From Candidatus Dormiibacterota bacterium (GTDB taxonomy: Bacteria > Chloroflexota > Dormibacteria > CF-121), in contig DASZZN010000044.1 in assembly GCA_035544955.1 (NCBI GenBank), forward strand, positions 1 through 64,000: a stretch of 64,000 nt of DNA. The letters are read 5' to 3'. The position numbers and the translations under genes are program-made. This document shows positions 1 to 8,539 of this stretch, piece by piece (position 1 is the first letter of the stretch; each line of letters opens with the position of its first letter). The notes below the pieces were generated by a model. The model was not told the DNA's origin, did not search any database, and saw only the letters and a list, made by a program, of their open reading frames with translations.

Positions 1-1317
1 ACCAACGTTCCGGTCAGCGGCGAGATCCGCGCCGACTATCTCAGCCGCCCCGCCCACGATCCGACGATCAAGCTCGACCCGACCGCCGGGGTGACGCTGG
101 ACAACCCGCGTTGGGATGGCACGACCTTCATCGTCGATTACCACGGCCTGCGCGAGAACAGTCTCTACCACGTGGAGCTGGACCAGGACGATTCAGCGCA
201 GGCGGGTGACGGCCAGGAGAACACGAAGCAGACCGGGGAGCAGAAAAAGGGCGGTTCGACGTCCAATAGCGAGCACAAGCAGATCAAGGTGCGCTGGTCA
301 TTTCGCACCGGCACGCTTCACGTGGCAACCCCAACCCCCATCGTCTCCACGCCGACGCCGACGTCGAGGCCAACTCCGACGCTCTCCGTCACGCCGACGG
401 CTTCACCGTCGCCGACGCCAGACCTCATCTGGTACAGCGGCGACAGCATACCGGGAACTGTCGCATCAAATGGCGTCGACTGGAATGGCAAACGACTCAA
501 GACGGCGCGATGGGTCGGTACGCTGCAAGCTCCGGACGGCCGGCTGATCTATAACGCGATCACCCCGAGCACCGACATCTACGATGCCGACGGCACCATG
601 GCCGGATCCATTGCCGCTTCACCAGCGATGTGGGCCGACGATAGCCGCCAGTTCTGCGGGGTCAGCTACCAGGCGGCATCGGCGACGCGCAGCCTTCTCC
701 TGCTGCGGCTGGACGGGACCGTGCATATTGTCGGGCCGGTCGCGCTCCAGGATGGTGGCGGCAAGCCGGTCCAGACCGTGTCGGTTGTGGCCTGCAGCGG
801 CCTGACCGGCCGCGCCGTCGTCGTCGGCTCGTCCGACGGATTCAACTGGAGCAGCGCCATGATCTCACTTACCGATGGCAGCGTCATCTACCAGATGCGC
901 TACCCCAACCCACCGACTCGGTTCGCTGCCAGTCACGATGGCCATTACATCGCCGAACAGATGGGCGGTGGGTCGGCGACGCTGATCCGGGAGTTACCGA
1001 GTGGCACGGTGGTGGGACAGGTCACAGGCATCACGGTGCAGGGGTTCTCCTGGGATGGCACCCTGGTCGCCGGTGGCATTCAGGGCAACAGCGGTTTCAC
1101 CGGCGCCGAGGTCATTCGCTGGCAGGACCGGCAGGTTGTCTGGAACCGATGCGGCTGCCCCTCGCCCTTCCAGGTCAGCGTGATCGCGCAACCGAACGGC
1201 AGCAAAGTCGCCGTCGGGACGCTCGATCAACATCGCATGGGCACGGTCACCATCGTCGATGCCAGCGGCGCGGCCCAGCGAGTCGTGGCCAACAAGCCTA
1301 TCCAGCTGATTTTCTAG
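1..1317 (+). CDS. Surface protein with Ig-like domain, Pro/Thr linker and beta-propeller (5' end outside window)
   Basis: The frame is open from base 1, so the true start lies upstream of the window. The first ~100 visible residues resemble a bacterial Ig-like (SbsA/Big_5 type) domain ending in WSFRTG. A Pro/Thr/Ser-rich linker follows (about bases 330-420, repeated TPTP units), then about 290 residues of repeated Gly/Asp beta-strand pattern (WDGTLVAGG, WADDSRQF) typical of WD40-like or TolB-like propellers. An extracellular or cell-surface role is inferred; no catalytic motif is visible. It converges on the UbiB-like gene, overlapping its end by 4 bases. The specific function is not recognised. 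Confidence 0.75.
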   Translation, partial: TNVPVSGEIRADYLSRPAHDPTIKLDPTAGVTLDNPRWDGTTFIVDYHGLRENSLYHVELDQDDSAQAGDGQENTKQTGEQKKGGSTSNSEHKQIKVRWSFRTGTLHVATPTPIVSTPTPTSRPTPTLSVTPTASPSPTPDLIWYSGDSIPGTVASNGVDWNGKRLKTARWVGTLQAPDGRLIYNAITPSTDIYDADGTMAGSIAASPAMWADDSRQFCGVSYQAASATRSLLLLRLDGTVHIVGPVALQDGGGKPVQTVSVVACSGLTGRAVVVGSSDGFNWSSAMISLTDGSVIYQMRYPNPPTRFAASHDGHYIAEQMGGGSATLIRELPSGTVVGQVTGITVQGFSWDGTLVAGGIQGNSGFTGAEVIRWQDRQVVWNRCGCPSPFQVSVIAQPNGSKVAVGTLDQHRMGTVTIVDASGAAQRVVANKPIQLIF

Positions 1318-2978
1318 GACCGCCCCGAGCGCAGGATGCTCCAGGCGACATACACGCCCAGAATGCTCGCCAGGACGAAGCCAGCAAGCAAGATGGCGGC
1401 GGTTTGGGGATCGCTGCGCACGTGGTAAGCGGCGAGCAGGACCGCGAGTGCCACCACGAACGCCGCGGTGACAATACCAAGCACCAGGCGATTCGCAATG
1501 CGCTCCAGCCGGCGGAGCAAAGGCTCGAACCCGGTGGGCCGGATCGCCAGCTCGAGATCGCCGCGCTGGAGCGAGCTCAGCAGGCGGCGGAGTTGTTGCG
1601 GAAGTTCCACCCCCAGCCGTGCGAGGTCGATTCCGGCCTGGCCAACCGACCGCCCCCAGCCCAAGGGCGAGAAGTGTCGTGCCATCATCCCCTGCGCATA
1701 GGGCACGAGCACGGTCGTGAACTCGAAGCTTGGGTCCAAGCGAGTCACGAGGCTCTCATGCATCAGGACGGTTTTCAGCAGCAGCGCGTAGCCCGGCGGC
1801 AAATGCAATCGATGCCGGCGGACGACGCCGAGGACGTCGTTGACGACTGGGCGGATCGCAATGTCACCGACCGGTCGGCCGTAGTAGCGAGCCCGCAAGT
1901 GTTCTACATCCCGCTTCAATACCGCGCGGTCGACGTGGTGGCCGGCAACGCCCAGTTCGTACAACGCGTCAACCTGACGATCCGGCTCCTCGCTGGTGTA
2001 CGCGAGCAGGGCCCAGACGAGCTGCTCCTGGATGCGCGGCCCGACGATGCCGACCATCCCAAAGTCGACCACCCCGATCCGCTCGTCCGGCTCGATGACG
2101 AAGTTCCCCGGATGCGGATCGGCGTGAAAGAAACGGTCGCGAAAAACCATCTTCAGCACCATCCGGGCTCCGTTCATCGCGATCCGACCACGGTCGACGC
2201 CGGCCGCATCGAGGCCGGCGAGGTCGTCGATCTTGATGCCGACGAGCCGCTCGAGCGTCAGGACGCGGGCCGTTGTCTGCTCCCAGAAGACACACGGGAA
2301 GTGGACGGAGTCATCGCCGGCGAAGTTGGCGCTAAAGCGTTCCGCATTCCTGCCCTCTCGGATGTAGTCCGTTTCGGCCCGCAACGTCTGTGCGAATTCA
2401 TGGACCAGCCCGACCACGTCGTACTCCTCGGCCACCGGCCAGCGCCGGCTCGCGGTCGTGGCCAGGTTGTGGAGGACGCGCAGGTCCAACTCGATCTGGC
2501 TGACGACATCGGGACGCTGCACCTTGACGACGACGGCCGTCCCATCCGGGAGGGTGGCGGCGTGCACCTGCCCGATCGACGCCGCGGCCAGCGGCACTGG
2601 GTCGAAACTGCCGAATACTTCCTCAACCGGCCGCCCGAATTCGGCCTCGATGATCGAGTTGACGAGACCGGTCTTGAGTGATGGCGCGGCATCCTGGAGC
2701 TTGGCCAACTCAACCTGGTACGCAGCGGGCATGAGGTCGGCTCGCGTCGAAAGGATCTGCCCGAGCTTGATGAACGTTGGGCCAAGCTCTTCCAGTGCGC
2801 GCCGGACGTGCTCCGGGCGTGAGAGCGGCTGCTCGTAGTTGCGGTTGAAGATGCGCTGGAACGGAACAAAGCGCTCCAGGCCCGTGATGCTGATGAAGAA
2901 GCCGAGCCCGTGTCGGGCGAGGACACGGCTGATCTGGCGGTAACGGCGGGCCGTTGATTGCGGAGCGATGCTTGCCAG
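1314..2978 (-). CDS. ABC1/UbiB family atypical kinase
   Basis: This is a UbiB/ABC1/ADCK family protein, known as atypical ATP-binding kinases or ATPases linked to quinone and lipid homeostasis. Visible hallmarks are KLGQ of the N-terminal KxGQ motif (about residue 72), the Ala-rich nucleotide loop AAASIGQVHAA, the lysine in VVVKVQRP, the catalytic loop FHADPHPGN and the metal-binding DFGMVG. Two C-terminal transmembrane helices anchor it. The first ATG in frame (2732) would cut off KLGQ and about 80 family-typical residues (RRYRQISRVLARHG). The frame is open back to a TAG at 2997-2999 and contains no ATG, GTG or TTG, so CTG at 2978 is proposed; the start is uncertain. It is divergent from the phosphotransferase gene. 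Confidence 0.85.
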   Translation of the reverse strand: MASIAPQSTARRYRQISRVLARHGLGFFISITGLERFVPFQRIFNRNYEQPLSRPEHVRRALEELGPTFIKLGQILSTRADLMPAAYQVELAKLQDAAPSLKTGLVNSIIEAEFGRPVEEVFGSFDPVPLAAASIGQVHAATLPDGTAVVVKVQRPDVVSQIELDLRVLHNLATTASRRWPVAEEYDVVGLVHEFAQTLRAETDYIREGRNAERFSANFAGDDSVHFPCVFWEQTTARVLTLERLVGIKIDDLAGLDAAGVDRGRIAMNGARMVLKMVFRDRFFHADPHPGNFVIEPDERIGVVDFGMVGIVGPRIQEQLVWALLAYTSEEPDRQVDALYELGVAGHHVDRAVLKRDVEHLRARYYGRPVGDIAIRPVVNDVLGVVRRHRLHLPPGYALLLKTVLMHESLVTRLDPSFEFTTVLVPYAQGMMARHFSPLGWGRSVGQAGIDLARLGVELPQQLRRLLSSLQRGDLELAIRPTGFEPLLRRLERIANRLVLGIVTAAFVVALAVLLAAYHVRSDPQTAAILLAGFVLASILGVYVAWSILRSGRS

Positions 2979-3006
2979 CCTAGCAGCGGCGCTACGCTAT
3001 GCACCG

Positions 3007-3909
3007 ATGGAAGTCGAGCTGCTGAGCGCTTCGGTCCTGGATCGGGTGCCGGGCTGGAGGGGACGGCCGCGGACGGCCGAGCCGCTCGCCGGCGGGATCA
3101 CGAACCGGAACTACCGGGTGGCCGTCGACGGCGAGGTCTTCGTCGTCCGGATTCCCGCCGAGAGTGGCAGCTTGCTGGGCATCGACCGGCGGGTCGAGCG
3201 CGAGGCCAGCCGCCTCGCCGCGGCCGCCGGGGTCGGTCCCGACGTGATCGCCTTCGTCGAGCCGGAGGGCGTGCTGGTCACGCGCTTCATCGAAGGACGG
3301 CCGGTCCACGACCACGCGGTCCACGAGCCGGTCATGCTGGAGCGAATTGCGCAGTCGCTGCGACGCATCCATCAAGCAGGCTCCATCGCCAGCGTGTTCT
3401 CCCCTTTCCGCGTCGTCGAGGCCTATGCGCTGATGGCCACCCGGCACGGTGGACGCCTGCCGGCGGCGCACGAGCGCGCCCAGGCGGTCGCGGTCACCAT
3501 CGAAGGCGCGCTGTCGCCGCAGCCGCCCGTGCTCTGCCACAACGACTTGCTGAACGCCAACTTCATCGATGACGGCGTTTCCATCCGGATCGTCGATTGG
3601 GAGTACGCCGGGATGGGTGACCGCTTCTTCGATTTCGGCAATTTCGCCGTCAACCATCAATTGACCGAGGACGACGAGGCCCGGTTGCTGGCCGCCTACT
3701 TCGGCCGAGTCGCCAGCGCCCAGCACGCCCGTCTCAAGCTGATGCGCCTGATGTCCGACTACCGCGAAGCGATGTGGGGCGTGCTGCAGCAGGCGATCTC
3801 CGAGCTCGACTTCGATTTCTCGGCCTACGCCGCCAAACACTTCGACCGCCTGCTTACCGGCGCCGCGGATCCACGCTTTGGCGATTGGCTGGAGCAGGCC
3901 ACCGCGTGA
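3007..3909 (+). CDS. Choline/aminoglycoside-kinase-like phosphotransferase
   Basis: This is a protein-kinase-fold phosphotransferase of the APH/choline kinase (LicA-like) family, about 300 aa. The Brenner motif HNDLLNANFI carries the catalytic Asp and Asn. IVDWEYAGMGD supplies the metal-binding Asp, and RFFDFGNFAVN after it is the choline/ethanolamine-kinase signature. The N-terminus has the Gly-rich ATP loop (GGITNRNYRV). ATG at 3007 gives the usual family start; an upstream in-frame ATG at 2968 would overlap the divergent UbiB gene. Its TGA overlaps the GTG of the oxidase that follows (GTGA), so the two are probably co-translated. The substrate is inferred to be a small amino-alcohol such as choline, not proven. 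Confidence 0.85.
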   Translation: MEVELLSASVLDRVPGWRGRPRTAEPLAGGITNRNYRVAVDGEVFVVRIPAESGSLLGIDRRVEREASRLAAAAGVGPDVIAFVEPEGVLVTRFIEGRPVHDHAVHEPVMLERIAQSLRRIHQAGSIASVFSPFRVVEAYALMATRHGGRLPAAHERAQAVAVTIEGALSPQPPVLCHNDLLNANFIDDGVSIRIVDWEYAGMGDRFFDFGNFAVNHQLTEDDEARLLAAYFGRVASAQHARLKLMRLMSDYREAMWGVLQQAISELDFDFSAYAAKHFDRLLTGAADPRFGDWLEQATA

Positions 3910-6338
3910 CCTTGCCCGGTCGCGCTCGGGTTGTCATCATCGGCGGAGGCGTCGGCGGTACCAGCATTGCCTACCACCTGGTCCAGCGCGGCTGGCGTGA
4001 TGTCGTGTTGCTCGAACGGGCCCAGCTCACCAGCGGCTCGACCTTCCACTCGGCGGGCCTGGTGGGACAGCTCCGCTCCACCATGCCGCTGACCCGCCTG
4101 ATGATGGACAGCGTCGCGCTCTACGCGCGGCTCAAGGATGAGACCGGTGTCGACGTCGGCTGGCGCCCGGTGGGCAGCCTGCGGCTGGCCTCATCGCGCG
4201 AGCGGATGGAGGAGCTGGAGCGCCAGGCCGGTTGGGCGACCAGCTTCGGCTTGCCGCTCGAGCTCGTCAGCGCCGGCGAGGCGCAGCGGCGTTTTCCCTT
4301 GATGACGCTCGCCGGCGTCATGGGCGCGGCCTTCCTCCCCACCGACGGCTACCTCGATCCCAGCGGCTTGGCCTTGGCGCTCGCGGAAGGTGCGCGGCGC
4401 GGCGGCGCCCGGATCCTCGAGGGCGTGCGCGTGACCGGAATCCAGGTCGATCGCGGCGCGGTGCGTGGCGTCGACACCGAGGGGGGTTCGATCGAGACCG
4501 AGGTCATCGTCAACGCCGGAGGGATCTACGCGCCCGAGATCGGCGCGATGGCCGGGTTGACGCTTCCCATCGTTCCGATGGCGCACCAATACCTGCTGGC
4601 GCGCATCAAGGACGAGATTCCCGAGGAGCTTCCGACGATGCGCGATCCCGACTTGCTCGTGTACTTCCGCCGCGATGCGGGCGGGCTTTTGATGGGTGGC
4701 TACGAACGCGATCCCGCACCGTGGGGCCTCGACGGCATTGCTGCCGACTTCAACAATCGTCTGCTGCCGGAAGACTGGTCGCGGTTCGAGCCGCTGTCCC
4801 AAAACGCCATCACGCGGGTGCCCTCGCTGGAGCACGGTGACGTCATCAAGCTGATCAACGGACCGGAGGCCTTCACGCCCGACAACGAATTCGTCCTCGG
4901 CGAATCGAGCGTCCGCGGGTTGTATGTCGCGGCGGGCTTCTGTGCCCACGGGATCGCCGGCGCGGGCGGGATGGGCCGGGCGATGGCGGAATGGATCGCC
5001 GACGGTGAGCCCAGCCTCGACCTCTGGAAGATGGACCTGCGGCGGTTCGGCGATGCCTATCGCAGCCGCGACTACACGTTGGCGCGCACGGTCGAGGTGT
5101 ACTCGACTTATTACGATATCCATTATCCGAACGAGGAACGCCGGGCGGGACGGCCGCTTCGCCTCTCGCCCACCTATCCGCGATTGACCGAGCTCGGCGC
5201 CTGCTTCGGCGAGAAGTCCGGGTGGGAGCGACCCAACTGGTTTGCGCCGAATGCGGCAGCGATGGATGGGCTTCAGCGGCCGGCGGGCTGGGCCGGTCAT
5301 CACTGGTCACCCGCCATCCCAGCTGAGCACCGCGCAACGCGCGAACACGCGGGCCTCTTCGACGAGACGTCCTTCGCCAAAATCGAGGTCAGCGGTCCCG
5401 GTGCGCTCGCCTTTCTGCAGCGCCTCTGCGACAACGAGATGGATCGCCCCGTCGGAAGCCTGACCTACACGCAGATGCTGAACCGGCGCGGCGGGATCGA
5501 GTGCGACTTCACGGTGACGCGGCTCGACGAGGATCGGTTTTTCATCGTCACCGGGACCGCCTTCGGCAACCACGACCTCAGCTGGATGCGCAAGCATGAT
5601 CCGCGGGACGGCTCGGTCACCCTCGACGATGTCGGCGCCGCCCGTGCCTGCCTCGGCCTCTGGGGCCCACGAGCGCGGGACATCCTGCAGCCCCTCACCG
5701 ACGCCGATCTGTCGAACGACGTGTTTCCCTACCTGACGGCGCAGCAGATCACGGTCACGACGGTGCCCTGCACGGCACTGCGCGTGACCTACGTCGGCGA
5801 GCTCGGTTGGGAACTGTACTGCCCGATCGACCGCGGGCTCGAGCTCTGGGATGCGCTCTGGCGGGCGGGCACGCCGCTCGGGCTAGTCGCGGGCGGCTAT
5901 CGTGCCATCGACTCGATGCGGCTGGAGAAGGGCTACCGCGTCTGGAGCAGCGACATCACCCCAGAAGACAACCCTTATGAAGCCGGCCTCGGATTCGCGG
6001 TGCGCCTTGGCAAGGCGGTCGACTTCATCGGGAAGGACGCCCTCCTCCAGGCGAAGGCGGATGGGGTCAACCGGCGGCTGCGTCCATTGCTCCTCGATGA
6101 TGGGAGCGCGATCGCGCTGGGCGGCGAGCCCGTGCGGATCGATGCTCGCGTCGCCGGGCGCGTGACCAGCGGAGGCTTCGGTTACACGATCGATCGCAGC
6201 ATCGCCTACGCCTACCTGCCGTCGGATCAGGCGACGCCGGGCACAACCGCCGAGGTCCAGGTGTTCGGGCGCTGGGTGCCGGCGACGGTGGCGCGCGAAC
6301 CGCTCTACGACCCGTCTGGTGAGAGGATCCGGTCCTGA
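3906..6338 (+). CDS. Dimethylglycine/sarcosine dehydrogenase-type FAD oxidoreductase with GcvT domain
   Basis: The 810-residue length and two-part structure match the DMGDH/SARDH family. The N-terminal DAO-type FAD domain starts with VIIGGGVGGTSIAYHL. A His follows in SGSTFHSAGL (about residue 48), equivalent to the covalent-FAD histidine of mammalian DMGDH. The C-terminal half (about 430-800) is a GcvT/aminomethyltransferase fold with LGLWGPRARDIL and YVGELGWELY, which in relatives passes the released C1 unit to tetrahydrofolate. The GTG start overlaps the upstream TGA by 4 bases. Longer readings in this frame enter the previous gene and are rejected. It probably oxidatively demethylates an N-methylated amino acid or amine; the exact substrate is unknown. 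Confidence 0.88.
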   Translation: MTLPGRARVVIIGGGVGGTSIAYHLVQRGWRDVVLLERAQLTSGSTFHSAGLVGQLRSTMPLTRLMMDSVALYARLKDETGVDVGWRPVGSLRLASSRERMEELERQAGWATSFGLPLELVSAGEAQRRFPLMTLAGVMGAAFLPTDGYLDPSGLALALAEGARRGGARILEGVRVTGIQVDRGAVRGVDTEGGSIETEVIVNAGGIYAPEIGAMAGLTLPIVPMAHQYLLARIKDEIPEELPTMRDPDLLVYFRRDAGGLLMGGYERDPAPWGLDGIAADFNNRLLPEDWSRFEPLSQNAITRVPSLEHGDVIKLINGPEAFTPDNEFVLGESSVRGLYVAAGFCAHGIAGAGGMGRAMAEWIADGEPSLDLWKMDLRRFGDAYRSRDYTLARTVEVYSTYYDIHYPNEERRAGRPLRLSPTYPRLTELGACFGEKSGWERPNWFAPNAAAMDGLQRPAGWAGHHWSPAIPAEHRATREHAGLFDETSFAKIEVSGPGALAFLQRLCDNEMDRPVGSLTYTQMLNRRGGIECDFTVTRLDEDRFFIVTGTAFGNHDLSWMRKHDPRDGSVTLDDVGAARACLGLWGPRARDILQPLTDADLSNDVFPYLTAQQITVTTVPCTALRVTYVGELGWELYCPIDRGLELWDALWRAGTPLGLVAGGYRAIDSMRLEKGYRVWSSDITPEDNPYEAGLGFAVRLGKAVDFIGKDALLQAKADGVNRRLRPLLLDDGSAIALGGEPVRIDARVAGRVTSGGFGYTIDRSIAYAYLPSDQATPGTTAEVQVFGRWVPATVAREPLYDPSGERIRS

Positions 6339-7105
6339 GCGAGCGCGACGAGGTCCTCGCCTTCGCCCTGGAGCTGGCCGACGCCGCCGACCGCATCTCG
6401 ATGCGATATTTTCGCCGTCGCCCGCGGGTCGATCGAAAGCCGGACCGCACCTTCGTGACCCAGGCGGACACCGCCATCGAGCTGGAGCTGCGGGAGCGCA
6501 TCGAAAAGAAATATCCGATGCATGGGGTGCTCGCCGAGGAATACGGCGACCGCACGTCCGACAAGGAGATCCGCTGGATCATCGATCCGATCGACGCTAC
6601 CCACAGCTACCTGCGCGGCGTCCCGGCGTTCGCGACGCTGATCGCGCTGGAGCGCGCGGGCGTGCTGGAGGTGGGCCTGATGTCCGCGCCCGCGATGCAT
6701 GAGCGCTGGCACGCCGTGCGTGGCGGCGGTGCCTGGGCCGGCAAGCGACGTCTGCAGGTGTCGAAGATCTCGCAGCTCGAGGACGCCCAGGTCTTCTACG
6801 CCTCGCGCAGCGCCTTCGCCGCCGTGGGCAAGGAGCGCGGCTTCGATGCGGTCGTCAGCGGCGCCTGGCGCGACCGCGGGTTCGGCGACTTCTGGGGTTA
6901 CGCGCTGGTGGCGGAGGGCGCCGGCGAAGCGATGTTCGAGCCCGAGCTCTACTCCTGGGACCTCGCGGCGCCGCTGATCCTCGTCGAGGAGGCGGGCGGA
7001 CGCCTGACGGACCTCAAGGGAAATCGGACCTACGCCGGAGGAAACGCCCTGGCAACCAACGGGCTGCTCCACGATGTCATCCTGGAAAAGCTGAACCGGG
7101 CGTAA
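6335..7105 (+). CDS. Inositol-monophosphatase/histidinol-phosphatase-like enzyme, CTG start
   Basis: This is an IMPase-superfamily Mg-dependent phosphatase (256 aa), closest in layout to HisN-type histidinol phosphatases. Motifs visible are LAEEYGD (metal Glu), WIIDPIDATHSYLRG (the DPxDGT metal motif, with Ala replacing the usual Gly) and SWDLAAPLILVEEAGG (second metal site). The first ATG (6401) would remove the conserved helix LAFALELADAADRIS. The only suitable upstream codon is CTG at 6335, which overlaps the preceding TGA as CTGA and has GAGAGG at 6321-6326 at normal spacing. It is the third gene of a coupled trio, so it may dephosphorylate a product of the phosphotransferase. That is inference. 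Confidence 0.8.
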   Translation: MSERDEVLAFALELADAADRISMRYFRRRPRVDRKPDRTFVTQADTAIELELRERIEKKYPMHGVLAEEYGDRTSDKEIRWIIDPIDATHSYLRGVPAFATLIALERAGVLEVGLMSAPAMHERWHAVRGGGAWAGKRRLQVSKISQLEDAQVFYASRSAFAAVGKERGFDAVVSGAWRDRGFGDFWGYALVAEGAGEAMFEPELYSWDLAAPLILVEEAGGRLTDLKGNRTYAGGNALATNGLLHDVILEKLNRA

Positions 7106-7157
7106 CCCCCCGGCCCTCCCCCACCGTGCTTGTGGGGAAGAGTCGGGGTGGGGGGTC
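7106..7157. repeat. GC-rich dispersed hairpin (copy H1)
   Basis: Directly after the IMPase stop lies a C-rich run (CCCTCCCCCAC) followed by its near complement (GTGGGGAAGAGTCGGGGTG), able to fold into a strong hairpin. It resembles the other CCCTCCCCC/GGGGGAGGG elements in this window, but with more mismatches. It may also act as a bidirectional transcription end between two convergent genes. Confidence 0.55.
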
Positions 7158-7160
7158 GGT

Positions 7161-7322
7161 TTAGGAGTGCTGCTCCACCGGCACCGCCAGGGACAGCGCC
7201 TGCTTGCGGGTCACGCCGAGGTGGTGGACCTCCTTCGCGTGCCGCTGCACCTCCGCCACGAGCTCGTCCTCGTTCGCCGACTCGACCGCCCAGCCGCAGT
7301 CGCAGCGCACTCGCATCACCAT
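7161..7322 (-). CDS. Small DUF1059-like protein
   Basis: This is a 53-residue protein. It begins with three closely spaced start codons (ATG 7322, GTG 7319, ATG 7316). It reads RVRCDCGWAVES then a helical segment DELVAEVQRHAKEVH and ends in KQALSLAVP. The CDCGW pair plus the H-x3-H helix is the pattern of DUF1059-type small proteins that are common in actinobacteria and relatives. The function of that family is unknown. No strong ribosome-binding site is visible. It lies downstream of the ABM-domain gene on the same strand, 28 bases away, so the two may be co-transcribed. Confidence 0.7.
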   Translation of the reverse strand: MVMRVRCDCGWAVESANEDELVAEVQRHAKEVHHLGVTRKQALSLAVPVEQHS

Positions 7323-7350
7323 CGCTGACGAACAGGATAGGCCCCCGGGC

Positions 7351-7653
7351 TCACCATTGGTTCCAGCCGGAGTCGGCCCAAACGGTGACCTCAGGCGCCC
7401 CTTCGAACAGACGGCCGAAGAACTCGATGATTTGCGGACTCGAGGCGAACGCGGCCGCTGCCTCCGGCGATTTCCACTCGTCGACGCCCAGGAAATCGCT
7501 AGGGTTCCGGGGGTTGAGGTAGACGTGATGTGAGATGTCGCCCGCCTCCTGCGCCATGTGGCGCGTGGCTGCGGTCACCTCGTCGTGGATCTTCCGAATC
7601 GCTCCCACATCGTTCCCCTTTAGAGTCGCGCGGATCACTATCTTTACTGCCAT
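7351..7653 (-). CDS. ABM-fold (antibiotic biosynthesis monooxygenase-like) protein
   Basis: This 100-residue protein has the ferredoxin-like ABM-fold pattern: a first strand VKIVIRATLK, helix IRKIHDEVTAATRHMAQEAG, strand SHHVYLNPRNPSDFLGVDEW, a helix of PEAAAAFASSPQIIEFF, and a last strand EVTVWADSGW. Such proteins act as small monooxygenases, quinol oxidases or accessory stress proteins. No specific catalytic residue can be assigned. GGAGGTG lies at proper spacing upstream of the ATG. It is divergent from the BTAD regulator, with about 60 bases between starts, so the regulator could control it; that is inference from position. Confidence 0.7.
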   Translation of the reverse strand: MAVKIVIRATLKGNDVGAIRKIHDEVTAATRHMAQEAGDISHHVYLNPRNPSDFLGVDEWKSPEAAAAFASSPQIIEFFGRLFEGAPEVTVWADSGWNQW

Positions 7654-7716
7654 GGTCGAGCACCTCCAACTGAATTTGGCCGATTATCGCAATGCGACCT
7701 TGAGGAATCCTTGGGG

Positions 7717-8469
7717 GTGCTGAGGGTTTACTTGGCGGGGCAACTCAGCATCGAGCTCGACGGTCGTTTCCTGGGCGGCGGCGACATGCCGCTTCGCCAG
7801 GGACGCCTCGCGTTCGCTTATCTGGCGTGCGAGCGCGAGCGAGCCGTACCGCGTGAGGAGCTGGCGCAGGCGATCTGGGGCGATCTTCTCGCTGCCGCCT
7901 GGGACTCCGGGCTCACAGCGTTGATCAGCAAGCTGCGTGCCGCATTCGGCCGCATCGGCCTGGACGGCCGCGCTGTTCTGACGACGACCGATGGCGGCTA
8001 CTGGATGCGCCTGCTGCCGGGCTCGTGGGTGGACCTCGAGATTGCCAGGCACAGCCTGCACAGCGCTGAGAGCGCCGCCGCCGCGGGGTCCTTCAACACC
8101 GCTTACGGTGATGCGGTCGTGGCCGCGACCATCCTTCGACGGCCATTTCTCGAAGGTAACGACGAGCCGTGGATCCACGGCCGGCGCCGAATCCTGCACG
8201 CCCAGCGGGTGCGCGCGCTTGACTGCCTGATCGACGCACTTGCCTGGAACGGCGAGCTCACGCTCGCACTGACCCATGCCGATGAGGTGATCGAGCTCGA
8301 GCCTTACCGCGAGCGCGGTTACCAGCGGCTCATGCGGCTGCACGCACAGCTGGGTGACCGCGCCGAAGCGCTGCGGGTCTTCGAGCGGTGTAGGACGCTC
8401 CTGTCGGAAGAGCTGGGCGTCGACCCGTCGCCCGAGACGATGTCGGTGCACGGAGAGCTGCTCTCGTAG
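7717..8469 (+). CDS. BTAD-domain (SARP-type) transcriptional regulator
   Basis: About 250 aa with the SARP/AfsR arrangement. The N-terminal OmpR-like winged helix (YLAGQLSIELDGR; PLRQGRLAFAYLACERERAVPREELAQAIWG) is followed by a bacterial transcriptional activator domain of TPR-like helices (YRERGYQRLMRLHAQLGDR; FERCRTLLSEELGVDPSPET). It stops after BTAD, with no NB-ARC or TPR extension, so it is a short SARP. The start is either TTG 7711 or GTG 7717; GTG sits at better distance from GAGGA at 7702. Targets are unknown; the divergent ABM gene and the following cupredoxin gene are the nearest candidates. Confidence 0.85.
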   Translation: MLRVYLAGQLSIELDGRFLGGGDMPLRQGRLAFAYLACERERAVPREELAQAIWGDLLAAAWDSGLTALISKLRAAFGRIGLDGRAVLTTTDGGYWMRLLPGSWVDLEIARHSLHSAESAAAAGSFNTAYGDAVVAATILRRPFLEGNDEPWIHGRRRILHAQRVRALDCLIDALAWNGELTLALTHADEVIELEPYRERGYQRLMRLHAQLGDRAEALRVFERCRTLLSEELGVDPSPETMSVHGELLS

Positions 8470-8539
8470 GCCGGTCGCCCGAACGCGCGTAACGCGCGCG
8501 CGTAATCCATTCGAAGAGTCTCCAGGGGGAGGTCAATCC

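Noticed and set aside
330-420. CRISPR-like or tandem repeat in the first gene
   Set aside because: It is a coding Pro/Thr linker made of codon repeats, with no spacers.
1149-2681. 510-codon open frame on the plus strand opposite the UbiB gene
   Set aside because: It is the antisense shadow of a clear UbiB/ABC1 gene; the translation is Arg/Asp/His-rich and matches no fold.
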